Positions 44,917-54,602 of a stretch of 64,000 nt of DNA are shown piece after piece. This stretch comes from DATFNI01 sp963712305. Its GTDB lineage: Bacteria; Bacteroidota; Rhodothermia; Balneolales; DATFMH01. Below the pieces are notes generated by a model. It did not search any database, had not been told where the DNA came from, and saw only the letters and a list, made by a program, of their open reading frames with translations. Location of the stretch: positions 682,001 to 746,000 of the forward strand of contig CAVQHI010000002.1 of NCBI GenBank assembly GCA_963712305.1, given 5' to 3'. Within the stretch, counting starts at the first letter, position 1. Each line of letters opens with the position of its first letter. Made by a program: the position numbers and the translations under genes.

Positions 44917-45115
44917 AGGTTTAATCTCTTCTTAGTGAACTATTTGGAGAAGGTTCCCATTATCAATTTGCGGGTGGTAAGCCCGTTTTAACATAGAGTA
45001 CTGTAGTGAAAAGTATTAAGACGGGGTAAAACGTTCATCGTTCCCCATCTCTTACAGTATACGCTCTAGGTAGCATTCTGAAAACAAAAAATGAGAACTT
45101 AAATAACCAGATATT

Positions 45116-45820
45116 ATGAGTACACCAGTTCAAGCATTTTGGTTGGGGCATTCAGCATTCCGTTTTGTGAGTCCCAAAGGCTCAATTATATACGTCGATC
45201 CCTTCCTGAAAGACAATCCGAAGACGCCGGATAATGAAAAGAATCCGGATAAGATTGATTATATATTGCTCACTCATGGTCATGAGGACCACGTCGGAGA
45301 TACCGTAGAGTTGGCAAAAAAAACAGGCGCAAAAGTATTGGGAATCCTTGAATTAGTTTCTGTACTCCAGAAGCATGGACTTCCCAAGGATCAGTCTCTG
45401 GATATCAATAAAGGCGGTACCGTCGTCTTTGATGATTTTAAAGTAACCATGACATCAGCAAATCATAGTTCCGCTTTTCGCGGCGAGTATACAGGTGATC
45501 CCGCTGGTTTGATGATCATATTCTCGGATGGTTATACCATTTATCATGCCGGCGACACCAATATTATGCAGGATATGGCACTTTATGGTGAGCTTTATAA
45601 ACCGAATCTGGCTTGCATTCCAATCGGTGATCATTATACGATGGACCCGGTCGAAGCTTCTATGGCTGTTAAGCTGATCAAACCGAAGCTCGCGGTTCCT
45701 ATTCATTATGGAACATGGCCAATTCTGAATGGATCACCGGAAAAATTCAAAGATATGGTTGAAAAAGAAACATCAACAAAGGTTATAATTGCAAATATTG
45801 GTGATAATTTTCTTTCCTGA
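45116..45820 (+). CDS. UPF0173 family metal-dependent hydrolase (metallo-beta-lactamase fold)
   Basis: 234-residue protein with the MBL-fold motif LLTHGHEDHVGD near 58, SANHSS near 114, YHAGDTNI near 144 and the final VPIHYGTWP near 199, the metal-binding residues of UPF0173 proteins. Length is typical. The natural substrate of this family is not settled. The gene is single, divergent from the Sua5-like gene with about 200 bases between, and ends with a terminator. Confidence 0.9.
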   Translation: MSTPVQAFWLGHSAFRFVSPKGSIIYVDPFLKDNPKTPDNEKNPDKIDYILLTHGHEDHVGDTVELAKKTGAKVLGILELVSVLQKHGLPKDQSLDINKGGTVVFDDFKVTMTSANHSSAFRGEYTGDPAGLMIIFSDGYTIYHAGDTNIMQDMALYGELYKPNLACIPIGDHYTMDPVEASMAVKLIKPKLAVPIHYGTWPILNGSPEKFKDMVEKETSTKVIIANIGDNFLS

Positions 45821-45840
45821 TGGGTTGTTGTTTAGCTGTT

Positions 45841-45870
45841 AAGCCGTTGCTAATGCAATGGCTTTTTTTT
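45841..45870 (+). terminator. Terminator of the UPF0173 gene
   Basis: 10-bp stem with one G-T pair (aagccgttgc with gcaatggctt, 45841-45850 and 45855-45864), 4-base loop, then T run to 45870. Confidence 0.88.
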
Positions 45871-46020
45871 AATCTCTGTTTGTGGGATTAGTTTAAGTAT
45901 TCGGACTTCTGTGTTGACTTCGGCTTCTGTCTGAAATAGGTGTTGTATGCCTTCTTTATAGTGTTTGTTGGGGGCGTTTTCAAAAAAATCCCACTATTTA
46001 ACATTTAAATACGGAGGATT

Positions 46021-47013
46021 ATGAAACGTCTGGCAAAGATCGGTGGAGTTTTGTTCCTGGTTGTTATCCTGCTCGTTGGGATGGGTGTAACATACCTGGA
46101 ATTAGCATATCCCAATGTTGGTCCAGCTCGGGATTTGAAGGTAACTGCAACTCCGGCTATGATCAAAAGGGGAGAATACCTCTCCAATCATGTTGTTGGA
46201 TGTATCGAGTGCCACAGTAAAAGGGATTGGACGCGATATTCCGGACCTGTAATACCTGGAACTGAAGGGCAGGGAGGCGAGCTTTTTGGTCATAGAGATG
46301 GATTACCGGGAAGCTTTTATGCTAAAAATATTACGCCTGCAGGTATTGCCCATTGGAGTGATGGAGAACTCTACCGGTTAATTACTACCGGTGTTACTCA
46401 GAATGGCGAGCCCATTTTTCCTATCATGTCATATCCGTCTTATGGAAAAATGGATCCTAAGGATGCCGCGGCTGTCATTGTCTACATTCGGAGTTTGCAT
46501 TCTATTACCAACTCTGTTCCTGCCTCTAAAGCCGATTTTCCGGTTAATTTAATTGAAAGAACAATTCCACAACCGGCAACACCTGTTGCGGCACCAGATA
46601 CGTCTAATTATGTCGCTTACGGAAAATATCTTGTTACATTGGCCAGTTGTTCGGATTGCCACACCCCTATGATCAAAGGCAAATACGATATGTCACGATA
46701 CCTGGCTGGTGGGAATAGCTTTATATTAGAAAGCGGACAGGAAGTTCGTTCCTGTAACATAACACCGGATACACTTAGTGGCATCGGAATATGGAGCGAA
46801 GAGATGTTTATAAAGATGTTTAAACGGTTTGATCGTCCTTATGATCAGATTCCTCAAATATCGGGAAATCAGCCGAATACCATTATGCCATGGGCTGCCT
46901 TTGCGGGTATGTCCGTTCACGACCTGAAAGCTATGTATGCCTATTTGAGAACGGTTAAACCTGAACGAAATGTCGTAGAGAAATTTCCAGAAGTTCTGGT
47001 CGCTAAAAAGTGA
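46021..47013 (+). CDS. Membrane-anchored dihaem c-type cytochrome
   Basis: 330-residue exported protein with an N-terminal anchor helix (IGGVLFLVVILLVGMGVTYL) and two cytochrome c modules with CIECH near 61 and CSDCH near 218. The blocks KRGEYLSNHVVGCIECHSKRDW and GKYLVTLASCSDCHTP mark the family related to cytochromes of alcohol dehydrogenase-type electron carriers. The second module lacks an obvious redox partner gene. A very good Shine-Dalgarno (acggagga) is 5 bases before the ATG. It is convergent with the DUF420 gene, separated by one base. Confidence 0.85.
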   Translation: MKRLAKIGGVLFLVVILLVGMGVTYLELAYPNVGPARDLKVTATPAMIKRGEYLSNHVVGCIECHSKRDWTRYSGPVIPGTEGQGGELFGHRDGLPGSFYAKNITPAGIAHWSDGELYRLITTGVTQNGEPIFPIMSYPSYGKMDPKDAAAVIVYIRSLHSITNSVPASKADFPVNLIERTIPQPATPVAAPDTSNYVAYGKYLVTLASCSDCHTPMIKGKYDMSRYLAGGNSFILESGQEVRSCNITPDTLSGIGIWSEEMFIKMFKRFDRPYDQIPQISGNQPNTIMPWAAFAGMSVHDLKAMYAYLRTVKPERNVVEKFPEVLVAKK

Positions 47014-47014
47014 G

Positions 47015-47446
47015 TCAGAGTCCAACTGCCTGATAACTTCCGGAAGCTGCAAGCATGAGGTAAACAATCACTCCGGTTGTCGTTACATAGAACCAGATGG
47101 GCCATGTCCACCGGGCAATTTTCCGGTGTCGCGCGTATTTGCCTTTGACAGCACGAGTCAGCGTGATCAGCACCAGCGGGACGATAGTTGCAGCAAGTGT
47201 TATATGTGTGATCAGAATAAAGAAATAGATGGGGCGAACGATGCCGGTTCCCAGAAAATGAACGTCACCAACCTCAAAATGATAGATCAGGTAGGAGATA
47301 AGAAAAACAACAGATAAACCGAAAGTTGTCCACATAACTTTCTTGTGTTGTTGTCTTTTCTTCTTAAGAATAAGCACCAGGCCAGTAAGTAGTAAAATCG
47401 TACACGTAAAATTGATGCAGGCGTTCAGCAAAGGGAGATATTTCAT
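47015..47446 (-). CDS. DUF420 family membrane protein (CtaM/YozB-like)
   Basis: 143-residue protein with four helices. Conserved family residues are visible: LLTGLVLILKKKRQQHKKVM, YLIYHFEVGD, THITLAATIVPLVLITLTRAV and HRKIARWTWPIWFYVTTTGVIVYLML with several histidines in the helices that could bind haem or metal. DUF420 proteins (CtaM in Staphylococcus) help assemble haem-copper oxidases, and this gene faces the Act-Cox block, fitting that role. It reads in the opposite direction to the cluster and ends one base from the dihaem cytochrome. Confidence 0.9.
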   Translation of the reverse strand: MKYLPLLNACINFTCTILLLTGLVLILKKKRQQHKKVMWTTFGLSVVFLISYLIYHFEVGDVHFLGTGIVRPIYFFILITHITLAATIVPLVLITLTRAVKGKYARHRKIARWTWPIWFYVTTTGVIVYLMLAASGSYQAVGL

Positions 47447-47773
47447 AGAGTCAATATTAACAATGGGTGACCAAAACAGAGTTTAAGGTAAAAAAGTAGT
47501 TTGATCGTTCCTATTGTGAAAAAGGTATGAATTAGATTGTAAAATGTGATCAAATAGTAGGAAATTTTGCCAAATACATCTTATTTTCACGCAGTCCAAA
47601 AAAGGCTTCGAGGTTGTGTGATTACGTGCGGGGACTTTTTCATGGACGGTATTAGTTATTTGGATTTTCTCTAAATAGGATCTTTGCTTCTGTTGCTTGG
47701 GTTTTCTCCCTTATATTTAGGCGATTTTTACGGCTAGTAGCAGAAGGATTTCACTTAATAAACCTGATCACGT
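47447..47773. other. Upstream region of the Act-Cox block
   Basis: 327 bases between divergent DUF420 and actA starts. It must contain the promoter of the respiratory operon. I see no clear operator or hairpin and no Shine-Dalgarno immediately before actA. Confidence 0.35.
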
Positions 47774-48421
47774 ATGTCTCAGATTTTCCCCCGTTGGGCG
47801 AATCGGGTACCGAAACGAATGCTTATCGCAACCGTTGTTGTGTTAAACGCATTGGTTTTTGGTGTGTGGTATTTTTTCTCTCCCTATTTCTTATGGGTTG
47901 GGTATCAACCGACACAACCGGTTCCTTACAGTCACCAGATACATGCAGGTAAGCTGGGAATCGATTGCCAGTATTGTCACACCTCAGCTTTCAAATCGCC
48001 CCACGCAAATGTGCCTCCGATACAGACTTGCATGAATTGTCATAGCCAGGTCCTAACTAATGATGCCCGTCTGGAAAAGGTGCGAGAAAGTTTTAAAACT
48101 GGAAAAGCTATCGAGTGGATTCGTGTGAACCAACTCGCGCAATATGTAGAATTTAATCACAGCGCTCACGTGAATGCCGGCGTTGGATGCGAAACATGCC
48201 ACGGTCGCATCGATCGAATGACCGAAGTGCGCCAGGCGAAACCTCTGAGCATGGGTTTCTGTATCAATTGTCATAGAAATCCGGCACCCTATCTGCGTCC
48301 GAAAGATAAAGTGACGGATATGGGGTGGACTCCACCTGGTGATCCCGAAGAATTTGGCCGCAAGATAATGGAGGCGAAGAATCTGCACCCTCCGACATAC
48401 TGTAACGGCTGCCACTATTGA
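47774..48421 (+). CDS. actA: Alternative complex III pentahaem cytochrome, ActA
   Basis: 215-residue membrane-anchored multihaem cytochrome, the entry module of the quinol:electron-acceptor oxidoreductase. One N-terminal helix (LIATVVVLNALVFGVWYFF, 17-35) is followed by five CxxCH sites at 65-69, 86-90, 139-143, 163-167 and 210-214. Five haems is the usual number for ActA. The order actA-actB-actC-actD-actE-actF that follows confirms the assignment. The gene starts the operon; an 18-codon frame two bases after its stop bridges to actB. Confidence 0.95.
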   Translation: MSQIFPRWANRVPKRMLIATVVVLNALVFGVWYFFSPYFLWVGYQPTQPVPYSHQIHAGKLGIDCQYCHTSAFKSPHANVPPIQTCMNCHSQVLTNDARLEKVRESFKTGKAIEWIRVNQLAQYVEFNHSAHVNAGVGCETCHGRIDRMTEVRQAKPLSMGFCINCHRNPAPYLRPKDKVTDMGWTPPGDPEEFGRKIMEAKNLHPPTYCNGCHY

Positions 48422-48423
48422 TC

Positions 48424-48480
48424 ATGACTAAATTGGCGATCTCACATCAAAGCGAAGACATTTTCAACTGTTCTATATGA
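48424..48480 (+). CDS. Possible bridging mini-ORF, actA to actB
   Basis: 18-codon frame MTKLAISHQSEDIFNCSI that starts two bases after the actA stop and ends with a TGA overlapping the actB start as ATGA. It fills the whole spacer; actB has no visible Shine-Dalgarno. Confidence 0.3.
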   Translation: MTKLAISHQSEDIFNCSI

Positions 48481-51400
48481 CTACCAAAAAGACGGAACAA
48501 ACAACTTACTGGAGAAGTCTTAATCAGCTCGCGAATAATGAGGAATACCAGAAGTTCCTGCATCGTGAGTTTCCGGAGAATGCGTCCGAACTGAAAGACG
48601 GGATGACGCGCAAGAATTTCTTGAATATCATGGGGGCATCTATCGCTCTCGCAGGTCTTGCAGCCTGTCGCCGGCCTGTTGAGAAAATTCTTCCTTATCG
48701 CACGCGTCCCGAAGATATGGTGCCGGGAAATCCTATGTTCTACGCCACGGCAATGCCGTATCGCGGTGCTTTAACCGGTCTTCTCGTTCAGGCTCGTGAA
48801 GGCCGTCCGATGAAGATAGAGGGAAATGAAGATCATCCGGGAAGTTTAGGAAATACGAATTTACAACAACAGGCATCTCTGCTCGGATTATATGATCCGG
48901 ACCGTTCACGCGGCATCACTCAGAAAGGTCAAAAGAAGAACTGGAGTGATTTTGTTACTTTTTCAAAACAGCAGTTTACAGCTGGTACGCGAGTCGCTTT
49001 CCTGTGCGAGGCAAACTCTTCATTGACACTTAATCGTCTTAAACTACAAGCGCTCAAGAAATTCAATAAAGCCACCTGGATTACCTATGAGCCTTATGGT
49101 GAGTCGAATTCGACTGCGGGTACGCTCCTGGCTTTTGGAAAGAAGCTACGCACGTTCAATCATTTCGACAAAGCAAAGGTTGTCGTTGCTTTGGACAGCA
49201 ACTTCCTGTTAGATGGTGCCGAGAACGTGATGAATATCGGCAATTTTGCCAGGGGACGTCGTGTGATGAAAACCAGCGATGACATGAGTCGTCTGTATTC
49301 GGTTGAAGCCAATTACAGTCTTACTGGTTCCAATGCGGATCACCGTCTGCAGTTGAAACAAGCTGAGATCGAACCATTCATCTACGCTCTGGCTGCCGAA
49401 TTGTCAAAACGTGTTTCCGGTCTCGAAGCTTACAAAGGTTACACAAACAGCTTAAGTAATCACCATTGGATCAGCACACTTGTTGAAGAGCTGATCAATC
49501 ATAAGGGTGAGAGTATTTTGGTTACGGGCAACACCCAGTCGCCAGACGCCCATGCTGCTGTAGCGGCAATGAACCTGGCTCTTGGTAATGCCAATCGTAC
49601 GGTATCTTATCATTCAGTCCCTCATTTCGATGAAGGTGATGATACACAACGTTTCAATCAACTGGTCAAAGATCTCAAAAATGGTCAGTATGATGCCTTG
49701 GTGATCATCGGATCCAATCCGGTTTATACAGCACCTGCTGATCTTGATTTCGCATCGGCTATTAAAGCTGTTAAGACCAGTGTCCAGCTGTCGGATTATG
49801 ATGATCAGACTGCAAAGGTAGTTGACTGGCATATCAATAAGGCCCATTACCTCGAAAGCTGGGGCGACGGTGCTGCATACACCGGTGAAGTTTCAGTGAT
49901 TCAGCCTTTAATACGGCCTTTATTTGGTGCCAAGAGCGACATTGAATTATTGAACGCTGTTGTAAACGGATCCGACGCCAAAGGCTACGACATGGTGCAG
50001 GAGACATGGAAAGATATCCTTGCCAAGTCGTTTACACCTAACTGGCAGAAATTATTGCACGATGGGATCTACCCCGGGACCGGATATAACGCAGAAAATG
50101 TCAGAGTATCCGGCGATCTTGGATCTTCGGCTGCACAAGCACTTAAAAAAGTTTCAGTGCCTGATGGCAACTCATTTGAGCTGATCATCAAACCGGATCC
50201 GAAAATTATCGATGGTCGCTATGCCAATATTGGCTGGCTTCAGGAACTGCCTGATCAGATTACTAAGGTGACGTGGGATAATGTTGCCCTGATGAGCATC
50301 AAGACTGCGGCCACGATCGGTGTAAATAACCAGGATGTCGTCGAGATATCAGCCGATGGCAAAACACTTAAGCTTGCCGCCTGGATTCTGCCAGGTCATG
50401 CTGATAATAGTATCACGGTTTATACCGGCTACGGTCAGAATGGCATCGGTCGTATTGCCAGCGATGATTTCGGTTGGAATAAGAGTGACAACCCGCGCAA
50501 TATGGTCAAGCGCAATGCATTTAGCTTTGTGACAACGACCAATCCCGTTTTTTACAGTGGTGTGAAGGTTCGGAAAACCGGTGAGCTGTATCCTATCGCA
50601 GTTACTCAGGATCACGGCTCTATGGAAGGACGTGCCATTGTTCGCGAGGCTAACATCGAAAAATATCGCAAAGAGCCTCGTTTCGCACCCGAGATGGTTG
50701 AAATTCCGGGTAATAAAGAACAAGCACCAAACCGTAAGGATGGTGAGGAGTTTACGGTACCATTGTTTGATGCTCACAGGTTCCCTGATTATGAACCGCA
50801 GTGGGGCATGGCTATCGATCTTAATACTTGTGTAGGTTGTGGAACTTGTACTGTAGCTTGCCAGGCTGAAAATAATATTCCTATTGTAGGCAAGATTGAG
50901 GTACGTAAAGGTCGCGAGATGCACTGGATCCGCACTGACCGCTACTATATTGGGGATACGGATAACCCGAAGGTTGTTCATCAGCCGATCCCATGTATGC
51001 AGTGTGAAATGGCCCCCTGTGAAGAAGTCTGCCCTGTTGCTGCAACAACACACAGTGATGACGGACTGAACCAGCAAACGTACAACCGTTGTATTGGTAC
51101 GCGCTACTGCTCGAACAACTGTCCGTATAAAGTTCGACGTTTCAATTTCTTTAATTATACACGCGAATTCCTTACCACGGGCAAGGATCCCGAGATCGTC
51201 CAAATGGCCATGAACCCTGATGTTACGGTTCGTTTTCGTGGTGTGATGGAGAAATGTACCTACTGCGTACAGCGTATCAAACGCGCCAAAATCGAAACTC
51301 GCAATAAGACCAATTCTTATATACCACCTGAAGGAATGGTCAAGACTGCTTGTCAGCAGGCCTGCCCGGCTGATGCCATTGTCTTTGGGTTAATCAATAA

Positions 51401-51527
51401 AGATGACAGCGAAGTCGTCAAACAAAAACGTAATGAACGTAATTACCTGTTGCTTGGCGAACTCAACACCCGTCCCAGAACCTCTTATCTTGCTAAACTT
51501 CGCAATCCAAACGAAAAGATGGCGTGA
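48477..51527 (+). CDS. actB: Alternative complex III Mo/Fe-S-like subunit, ActB
   Basis: 1016-residue fusion of a molybdopterin-oxidoreductase-like domain and an iron-sulfur domain. A twin-arginine-variant start region is near residue 45 (TRKNFLNIMGASIALAGLAAC). The large domain (about 80-740) keeps the fold but, as in other ActB proteins, probably lacks the cofactor. The Fe-S part has the cysteine groups CVGCGTCTVAC near 785, CMQCEMAPCEEVCP near 840, CIGTRYCSNNCP near 871 and CTYCVQR near 926 with a final CQQACP, sufficient for three or four clusters. Start overlaps the mini-ORF stop by ATGA. Confidence 0.95.
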   Translation: MTTKKTEQTTYWRSLNQLANNEEYQKFLHREFPENASELKDGMTRKNFLNIMGASIALAGLAACRRPVEKILPYRTRPEDMVPGNPMFYATAMPYRGALTGLLVQAREGRPMKIEGNEDHPGSLGNTNLQQQASLLGLYDPDRSRGITQKGQKKNWSDFVTFSKQQFTAGTRVAFLCEANSSLTLNRLKLQALKKFNKATWITYEPYGESNSTAGTLLAFGKKLRTFNHFDKAKVVVALDSNFLLDGAENVMNIGNFARGRRVMKTSDDMSRLYSVEANYSLTGSNADHRLQLKQAEIEPFIYALAAELSKRVSGLEAYKGYTNSLSNHHWISTLVEELINHKGESILVTGNTQSPDAHAAVAAMNLALGNANRTVSYHSVPHFDEGDDTQRFNQLVKDLKNGQYDALVIIGSNPVYTAPADLDFASAIKAVKTSVQLSDYDDQTAKVVDWHINKAHYLESWGDGAAYTGEVSVIQPLIRPLFGAKSDIELLNAVVNGSDAKGYDMVQETWKDILAKSFTPNWQKLLHDGIYPGTGYNAENVRVSGDLGSSAAQALKKVSVPDGNSFELIIKPDPKIIDGRYANIGWLQELPDQITKVTWDNVALMSIKTAATIGVNNQDVVEISADGKTLKLAAWILPGHADNSITVYTGYGQNGIGRIASDDFGWNKSDNPRNMVKRNAFSFVTTTNPVFYSGVKVRKTGELYPIAVTQDHGSMEGRAIVREANIEKYRKEPRFAPEMVEIPGNKEQAPNRKDGEEFTVPLFDAHRFPDYEPQWGMAIDLNTCVGCGTCTVACQAENNIPIVGKIEVRKGREMHWIRTDRYYIGDTDNPKVVHQPIPCMQCEMAPCEEVCPVAATTHSDDGLNQQTYNRCIGTRYCSNNCPYKVRRFNFFNYTREFLTTGKDPEIVQMAMNPDVTVRFRGVMEKCTYCVQRIKRAKIETRNKTNSYIPPEGMVKTACQQACPADAIVFGLINKDDSEVVKQKRNERNYLLLGELNTRPRTSYLAKLRNPNEKMA

Positions 51528-51572
51528 GAACAGGACTGGACAAGATCTTAACAATTGGTAAAGAACTAGAAC

Positions 51573-52988
51573 ATGAGCAATAAATACGAATATCAACCGG
51601 ATGCACCTGTTGTTCAGGGAAATCACGACTTCGCCAGCATAACGGCGTTGATCGGTGATGTTCCCATGAAGAAATCCCCCCCGGGCTGGTATATAGCTTT
51701 TGGCGTTGCCAACCTGCTGTTGCTGGTTATGGTCAGCATGTTCGGTTGGGAAGTCTACGAAGGTATCGGTGTCTGGGGAATCAATATTCCTGTTGCATGG
51801 GGATGGGCTATTATCAACTTCGTATGGTGGGTCGGTATTGGTCATGCCGGGACACTGATTTCGGCTATCCTCCATCTGTTCCGTCAGCACTGGCGCACCG
51901 CTATCAACCGTTTTGCCGAAGCTATGACGATTTTCGCGGTTATGTGTGCAGGCATGTTCCCACTCTTCCACGTTGGCCGTGTTTGGGTCGTTTACTGGGT
52001 GTTCCCTATACCAAACCAGATGGAAATGTGGCCGAATTTCAACTCGCCGCTGTTGTGGGACGTGTTTGCTGTAAGTACCTATTTCACGGTTTCACTGCTT
52101 TTCTGGTACATGGGACTCATCCCTGACTTTGCAACCATGCGTGATCGTGTGACTACGAAGATCAAGAAGGTCGTTTACGGTATTTTTGCTCTTGGCTGGA
52201 CAGGAAGTAATCGCCACTGGCACAATTATGAAAAGGCGTATATGATTCTGGCCGGTCTGGCAACACCGCTGGTGCTTTCTGTACACACCATCGTGTCGTT
52301 CGACATGGCTGTTTCGCTGATTCCGGGTTGGCACAGTACCATCTTTCCACCATACTTCGTTGCCGGTGCTATTTACTCCGGATTCTCGATGGTACTCTGT
52401 TTGATGATCATCACACGGAAAATCTACGGAATGGAAGAGATCATGAATGTCGATGTTATGGAGAAGATGAACATCGTCATGATGGTCACGGGCGATCTCG
52501 TTGCCTTCTCATACCTGATGGAAGGTTTCATGGCCTGGTACAGTGGATTTATCTATGAGCGAAGCATATTCTGGCTGTATGTCGTCGGACCTTATGCCTG
52601 GGGTTTTTGGGTCCTGATGTTCTGTAACGTGCTGAATCAACAATTTCTATGGTTCAAGAAAGTCCGCCGAAGTGTCCCGTTGACCTTTATCATTGCATGT
52701 CTGGCGAATATTGGTATGTGGTTCGAGCGTTTCATGATCGTTCCCGCATCGCTGTCGACCGATTTTCTGCCGTCCTCGTGGGCGTTCTATTCCCCGACAT
52801 GGGTGGACATCCTGACATATATGGGGACATTCGGACTGTTTTTTACATTCTTCCTGCTCTTTTTGAGGTATTTCCCAATGATTGCGATTGCGGAAGTGAA
52901 AGGGGTTATGCCACAAGCTGATCCGCACTATTACGACGAGCATGAAGAAGTCATTGCATCATCGGATGCGAGTGTTCAATCAACCTAA
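51573..52988 (+). CDS. actC: Alternative complex III membrane subunit ActC (NrfD/PsrC-like)
   Basis: 471-residue quinol-binding membrane protein with about ten helices. Visible blocks: WYIAFGVANLLLLVMVSMFGWEVY near 40, VAWGWAIINFVWWVGIGHAGTLISAILHLFR near 72, NRFAEAMTIFAVMCAGMFPLFHVGR near 112 and WFERFMIVPAS near 396. This is the NrfD fold common to ActC and ActF. A GTG-started frame begins at the actB stop (GTGA) and reads across the 45-base gap, ending 8 bases inside actC; the actC start has no Shine-Dalgarno. Confidence 0.95.
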   Translation: MSNKYEYQPDAPVVQGNHDFASITALIGDVPMKKSPPGWYIAFGVANLLLLVMVSMFGWEVYEGIGVWGINIPVAWGWAIINFVWWVGIGHAGTLISAILHLFRQHWRTAINRFAEAMTIFAVMCAGMFPLFHVGRVWVVYWVFPIPNQMEMWPNFNSPLLWDVFAVSTYFTVSLLFWYMGLIPDFATMRDRVTTKIKKVVYGIFALGWTGSNRHWHNYEKAYMILAGLATPLVLSVHTIVSFDMAVSLIPGWHSTIFPPYFVAGAIYSGFSMVLCLMIITRKIYGMEEIMNVDVMEKMNIVMMVTGDLVAFSYLMEGFMAWYSGFIYERSIFWLYVVGPYAWGFWVLMFCNVLNQQFLWFKKVRRSVPLTFIIACLANIGMWFERFMIVPASLSTDFLPSSWAFYSPTWVDILTYMGTFGLFFTFFLLFLRYFPMIAIAEVKGVMPQADPHYYDEHEEVIASSDASVQST

Positions 52989-53008
52989 TTATTGTAACTG
53001 AACGCGAT

Positions 53009-53557
53009 ATGGAAGCTGTTCAAGAAAAAAAAATATACGGTATCCTGGCAGAATTTCGCCATCCGGGCGAACTTGTGAAAGCGGCGAATGCCGTTCGTTC
53101 TGCCGGTTATCAGAAATTTGACACCTACAGTCCATTTCCAATTCATGGCATGGATCAAGCCATGGGACTTAAACGATCGAAGGTCGGAATCATAGTCTTG
53201 ATCTGTGGAATCCTGGGGGGTGTCGGAGCTCTGGTAATGATGATCTGGATGCTGGGAATCGACTTTCCTCTGACTATTAGTGGAAAACCTCATATCAACC
53301 TGCCGGCATTTGTGCCAATTACGTTTGAGTTGACTGTTCTGCTTGCGTCATTTGGGGCGCTGTTCGGCATGCTTGGTCTCAATGGATTACCTAAACATCA
53401 TAATCCCCTTTTCAATTCAGAGCGGTTCAGTAAACATGCAACCGACGATGGATTCTTTCTGTGTATAGAGTCTGACGACTCACTGTTCTCTACTGATAAG
53501 GTGACTCGGTTATTCAAGGATACCGGCGCACTCCACGTTGAGGAAGTATTTGAATGA
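53009..53557 (+). CDS. actD: Alternative complex III subunit ActD (DUF3341)
   Basis: 182-residue protein of the DUF3341 family. An N-terminal soluble part (YGILAEFRHPGELVKAANAVRSAGYQKFDTYSPFPIHGMD) is followed by two helices (VGIIVLICGILGGVGALVMMIWML and ELTVLLASFGALFGMLGL) and a C-terminal soluble end typical of the family (FFLCIESDDSLFSTDKVTRLFKDTGALHVEEVF). It sits in the usual ActC-ActD-ActE order. Its TGA overlaps the ATG of a 15-codon frame (ATGA) leading to actE. Confidence 0.94.
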   Translation: MEAVQEKKIYGILAEFRHPGELVKAANAVRSAGYQKFDTYSPFPIHGMDQAMGLKRSKVGIIVLICGILGGVGALVMMIWMLGIDFPLTISGKPHINLPAFVPITFELTVLLASFGALFGMLGLNGLPKHHNPLFNSERFSKHATDDGFFLCIESDDSLFSTDKVTRLFKDTGALHVEEVFE

Positions 53558-53601
53558 TTGCAATTAAGGATTATACGAGCTTGTTAACCGTTAACAGATG
53601 A
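53554..53601 (+). CDS. Possible bridging mini-ORF, actD to actE
   Basis: 15-codon frame MIAIKDYTSLLTVNR with ATGA overlaps at both ends: its ATG overlaps the actD stop and its TGA overlaps the actE start. No Shine-Dalgarno precedes actE. Confidence 0.35.
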   Translation: MIAIKDYTSLLTVNR

Positions 53602-54602
53602 ACATTGTGAAGCAACGTTATATCGCGTTATTCCTTCTGGCTCTGCTTTTGTCAGCCTGCCGGGGGGCGCCGTTCAAACAGACACCTATCCAGCTTGAGC
53701 GTAACATGTTCAAGCAGGACAAATATATTCCGCAGGATGTGAACACATTCTTTCCTGATAGGCGGGCTATGCGTATGCCTGTTGAAGGAACGGTTGCCAG
53801 AAACGAATTAAAACTAAATACCGAGTATTACGACGGTAAAGACAAAAGCGGTAATCTGGTCGAACATATACCGATTCCAGTGACAATGCAGTTGTTGAAG
53901 CGCGGCCAGAATCGTTTTGATGTTTTTTGTACTCCATGTCACGGACGCCTTGGTGATGGTAACGGTATTGTTCCGAGTTTGAATGTCGGTCTTATTCATC
54001 CGCCCAATTATCACCAGGATCGCTTGATTAACGCACCTGACGGACACTTTTTTGATGTGATAACCAATGGTATCCGCACAATGATGCCGTATCGTTATCA
54101 GATTCCTGTGCACGACCGTTGGGCTATTGTAGCTTACATCCGTGCTTTGCAGATGAGTCAAAACGCTTCAAAAGCTGATTTGGAAGGATACTCGATATCC
54201 GATTCAACGATCACTGCATACAAGCAGCAAAAAAAAGCCGCGGCCGAAGCTCAACAAAAGAAGCAGGAAGCTATGCAGAAGGCAATGTCGGATACCAGTC
54301 AGAGTACGGAGCAACTGGCTTCCAAGGGTAAGCAACTATATAAGAGTATGACCTGTGCAACCTGCCACACAGTCGATGGTTCCAACGGTGTTGGACCGAC
54401 CTGGAAAGGTTTGTATGGTTCGAAAGTTAAATTGACGAATGGCAAGACGGTGACGGCCAACGACAAATATCTCACGGAATCGATCATGAATCCGAACAGT
54501 GAAGTTGTCGATGGCTTCAATCCCGTGATGCCGAATCTTTCGGATCAACTATCTGCACAAGATGTAAAAGCATTGATTTCCTACATAAAATCCCTGAAAT
54601 GA
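53598..54602 (+). CDS. actE: Alternative complex III cytochrome ActE with an extra C-terminal cytochrome c domain
   Basis: 334-residue lipoprotein (lipobox LLSAC, lipid-attached C21). The first part is the normal ActE cytochrome with CTPCH at 111-115 and HFFDVITNGIRTMMPYRYQI near 150, M162 or M163 a possible ligand. A Q/K/A-rich helical linker spans about 205-240. A second cytochrome c domain follows with CATCH at 253-257 and a final MPNLSDQL, ending YIKSLK. The family is usually near 200 residues, so this is a fusion. The extra domain aligns without gaps to the C-terminal cytochrome of CoxB. Confidence 0.93.
   Translation: MNIVKQRYIALFLLALLLSACRGAPFKQTPIQLERNMFKQDKYIPQDVNTFFPDRRAMRMPVEGTVARNELKLNTEYYDGKDKSGNLVEHIPIPVTMQLLKRGQNRFDVFCTPCHGRLGDGNGIVPSLNVGLIHPPNYHQDRLINAPDGHFFDVITNGIRTMMPYRYQIPVHDRWAIVAYIRALQMSQNASKADLEGYSISDSTITAYKQQKKAAAEAQQKKQEAMQKAMSDTSQSTEQLASKGKQLYKSMTCATCHTVDGSNGVGPTWKGLYGSKVKLTNGKTVTANDKYLTESIMNPNSEVVDGFNPVMPNLSDQLSAQDVKALISYIKSLK

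Noticed and set aside
50349..51203. 284-codon antisense frame within actB
   Set aside because: Mirror of the well-supported actB frame; no domain or signal recognisable.
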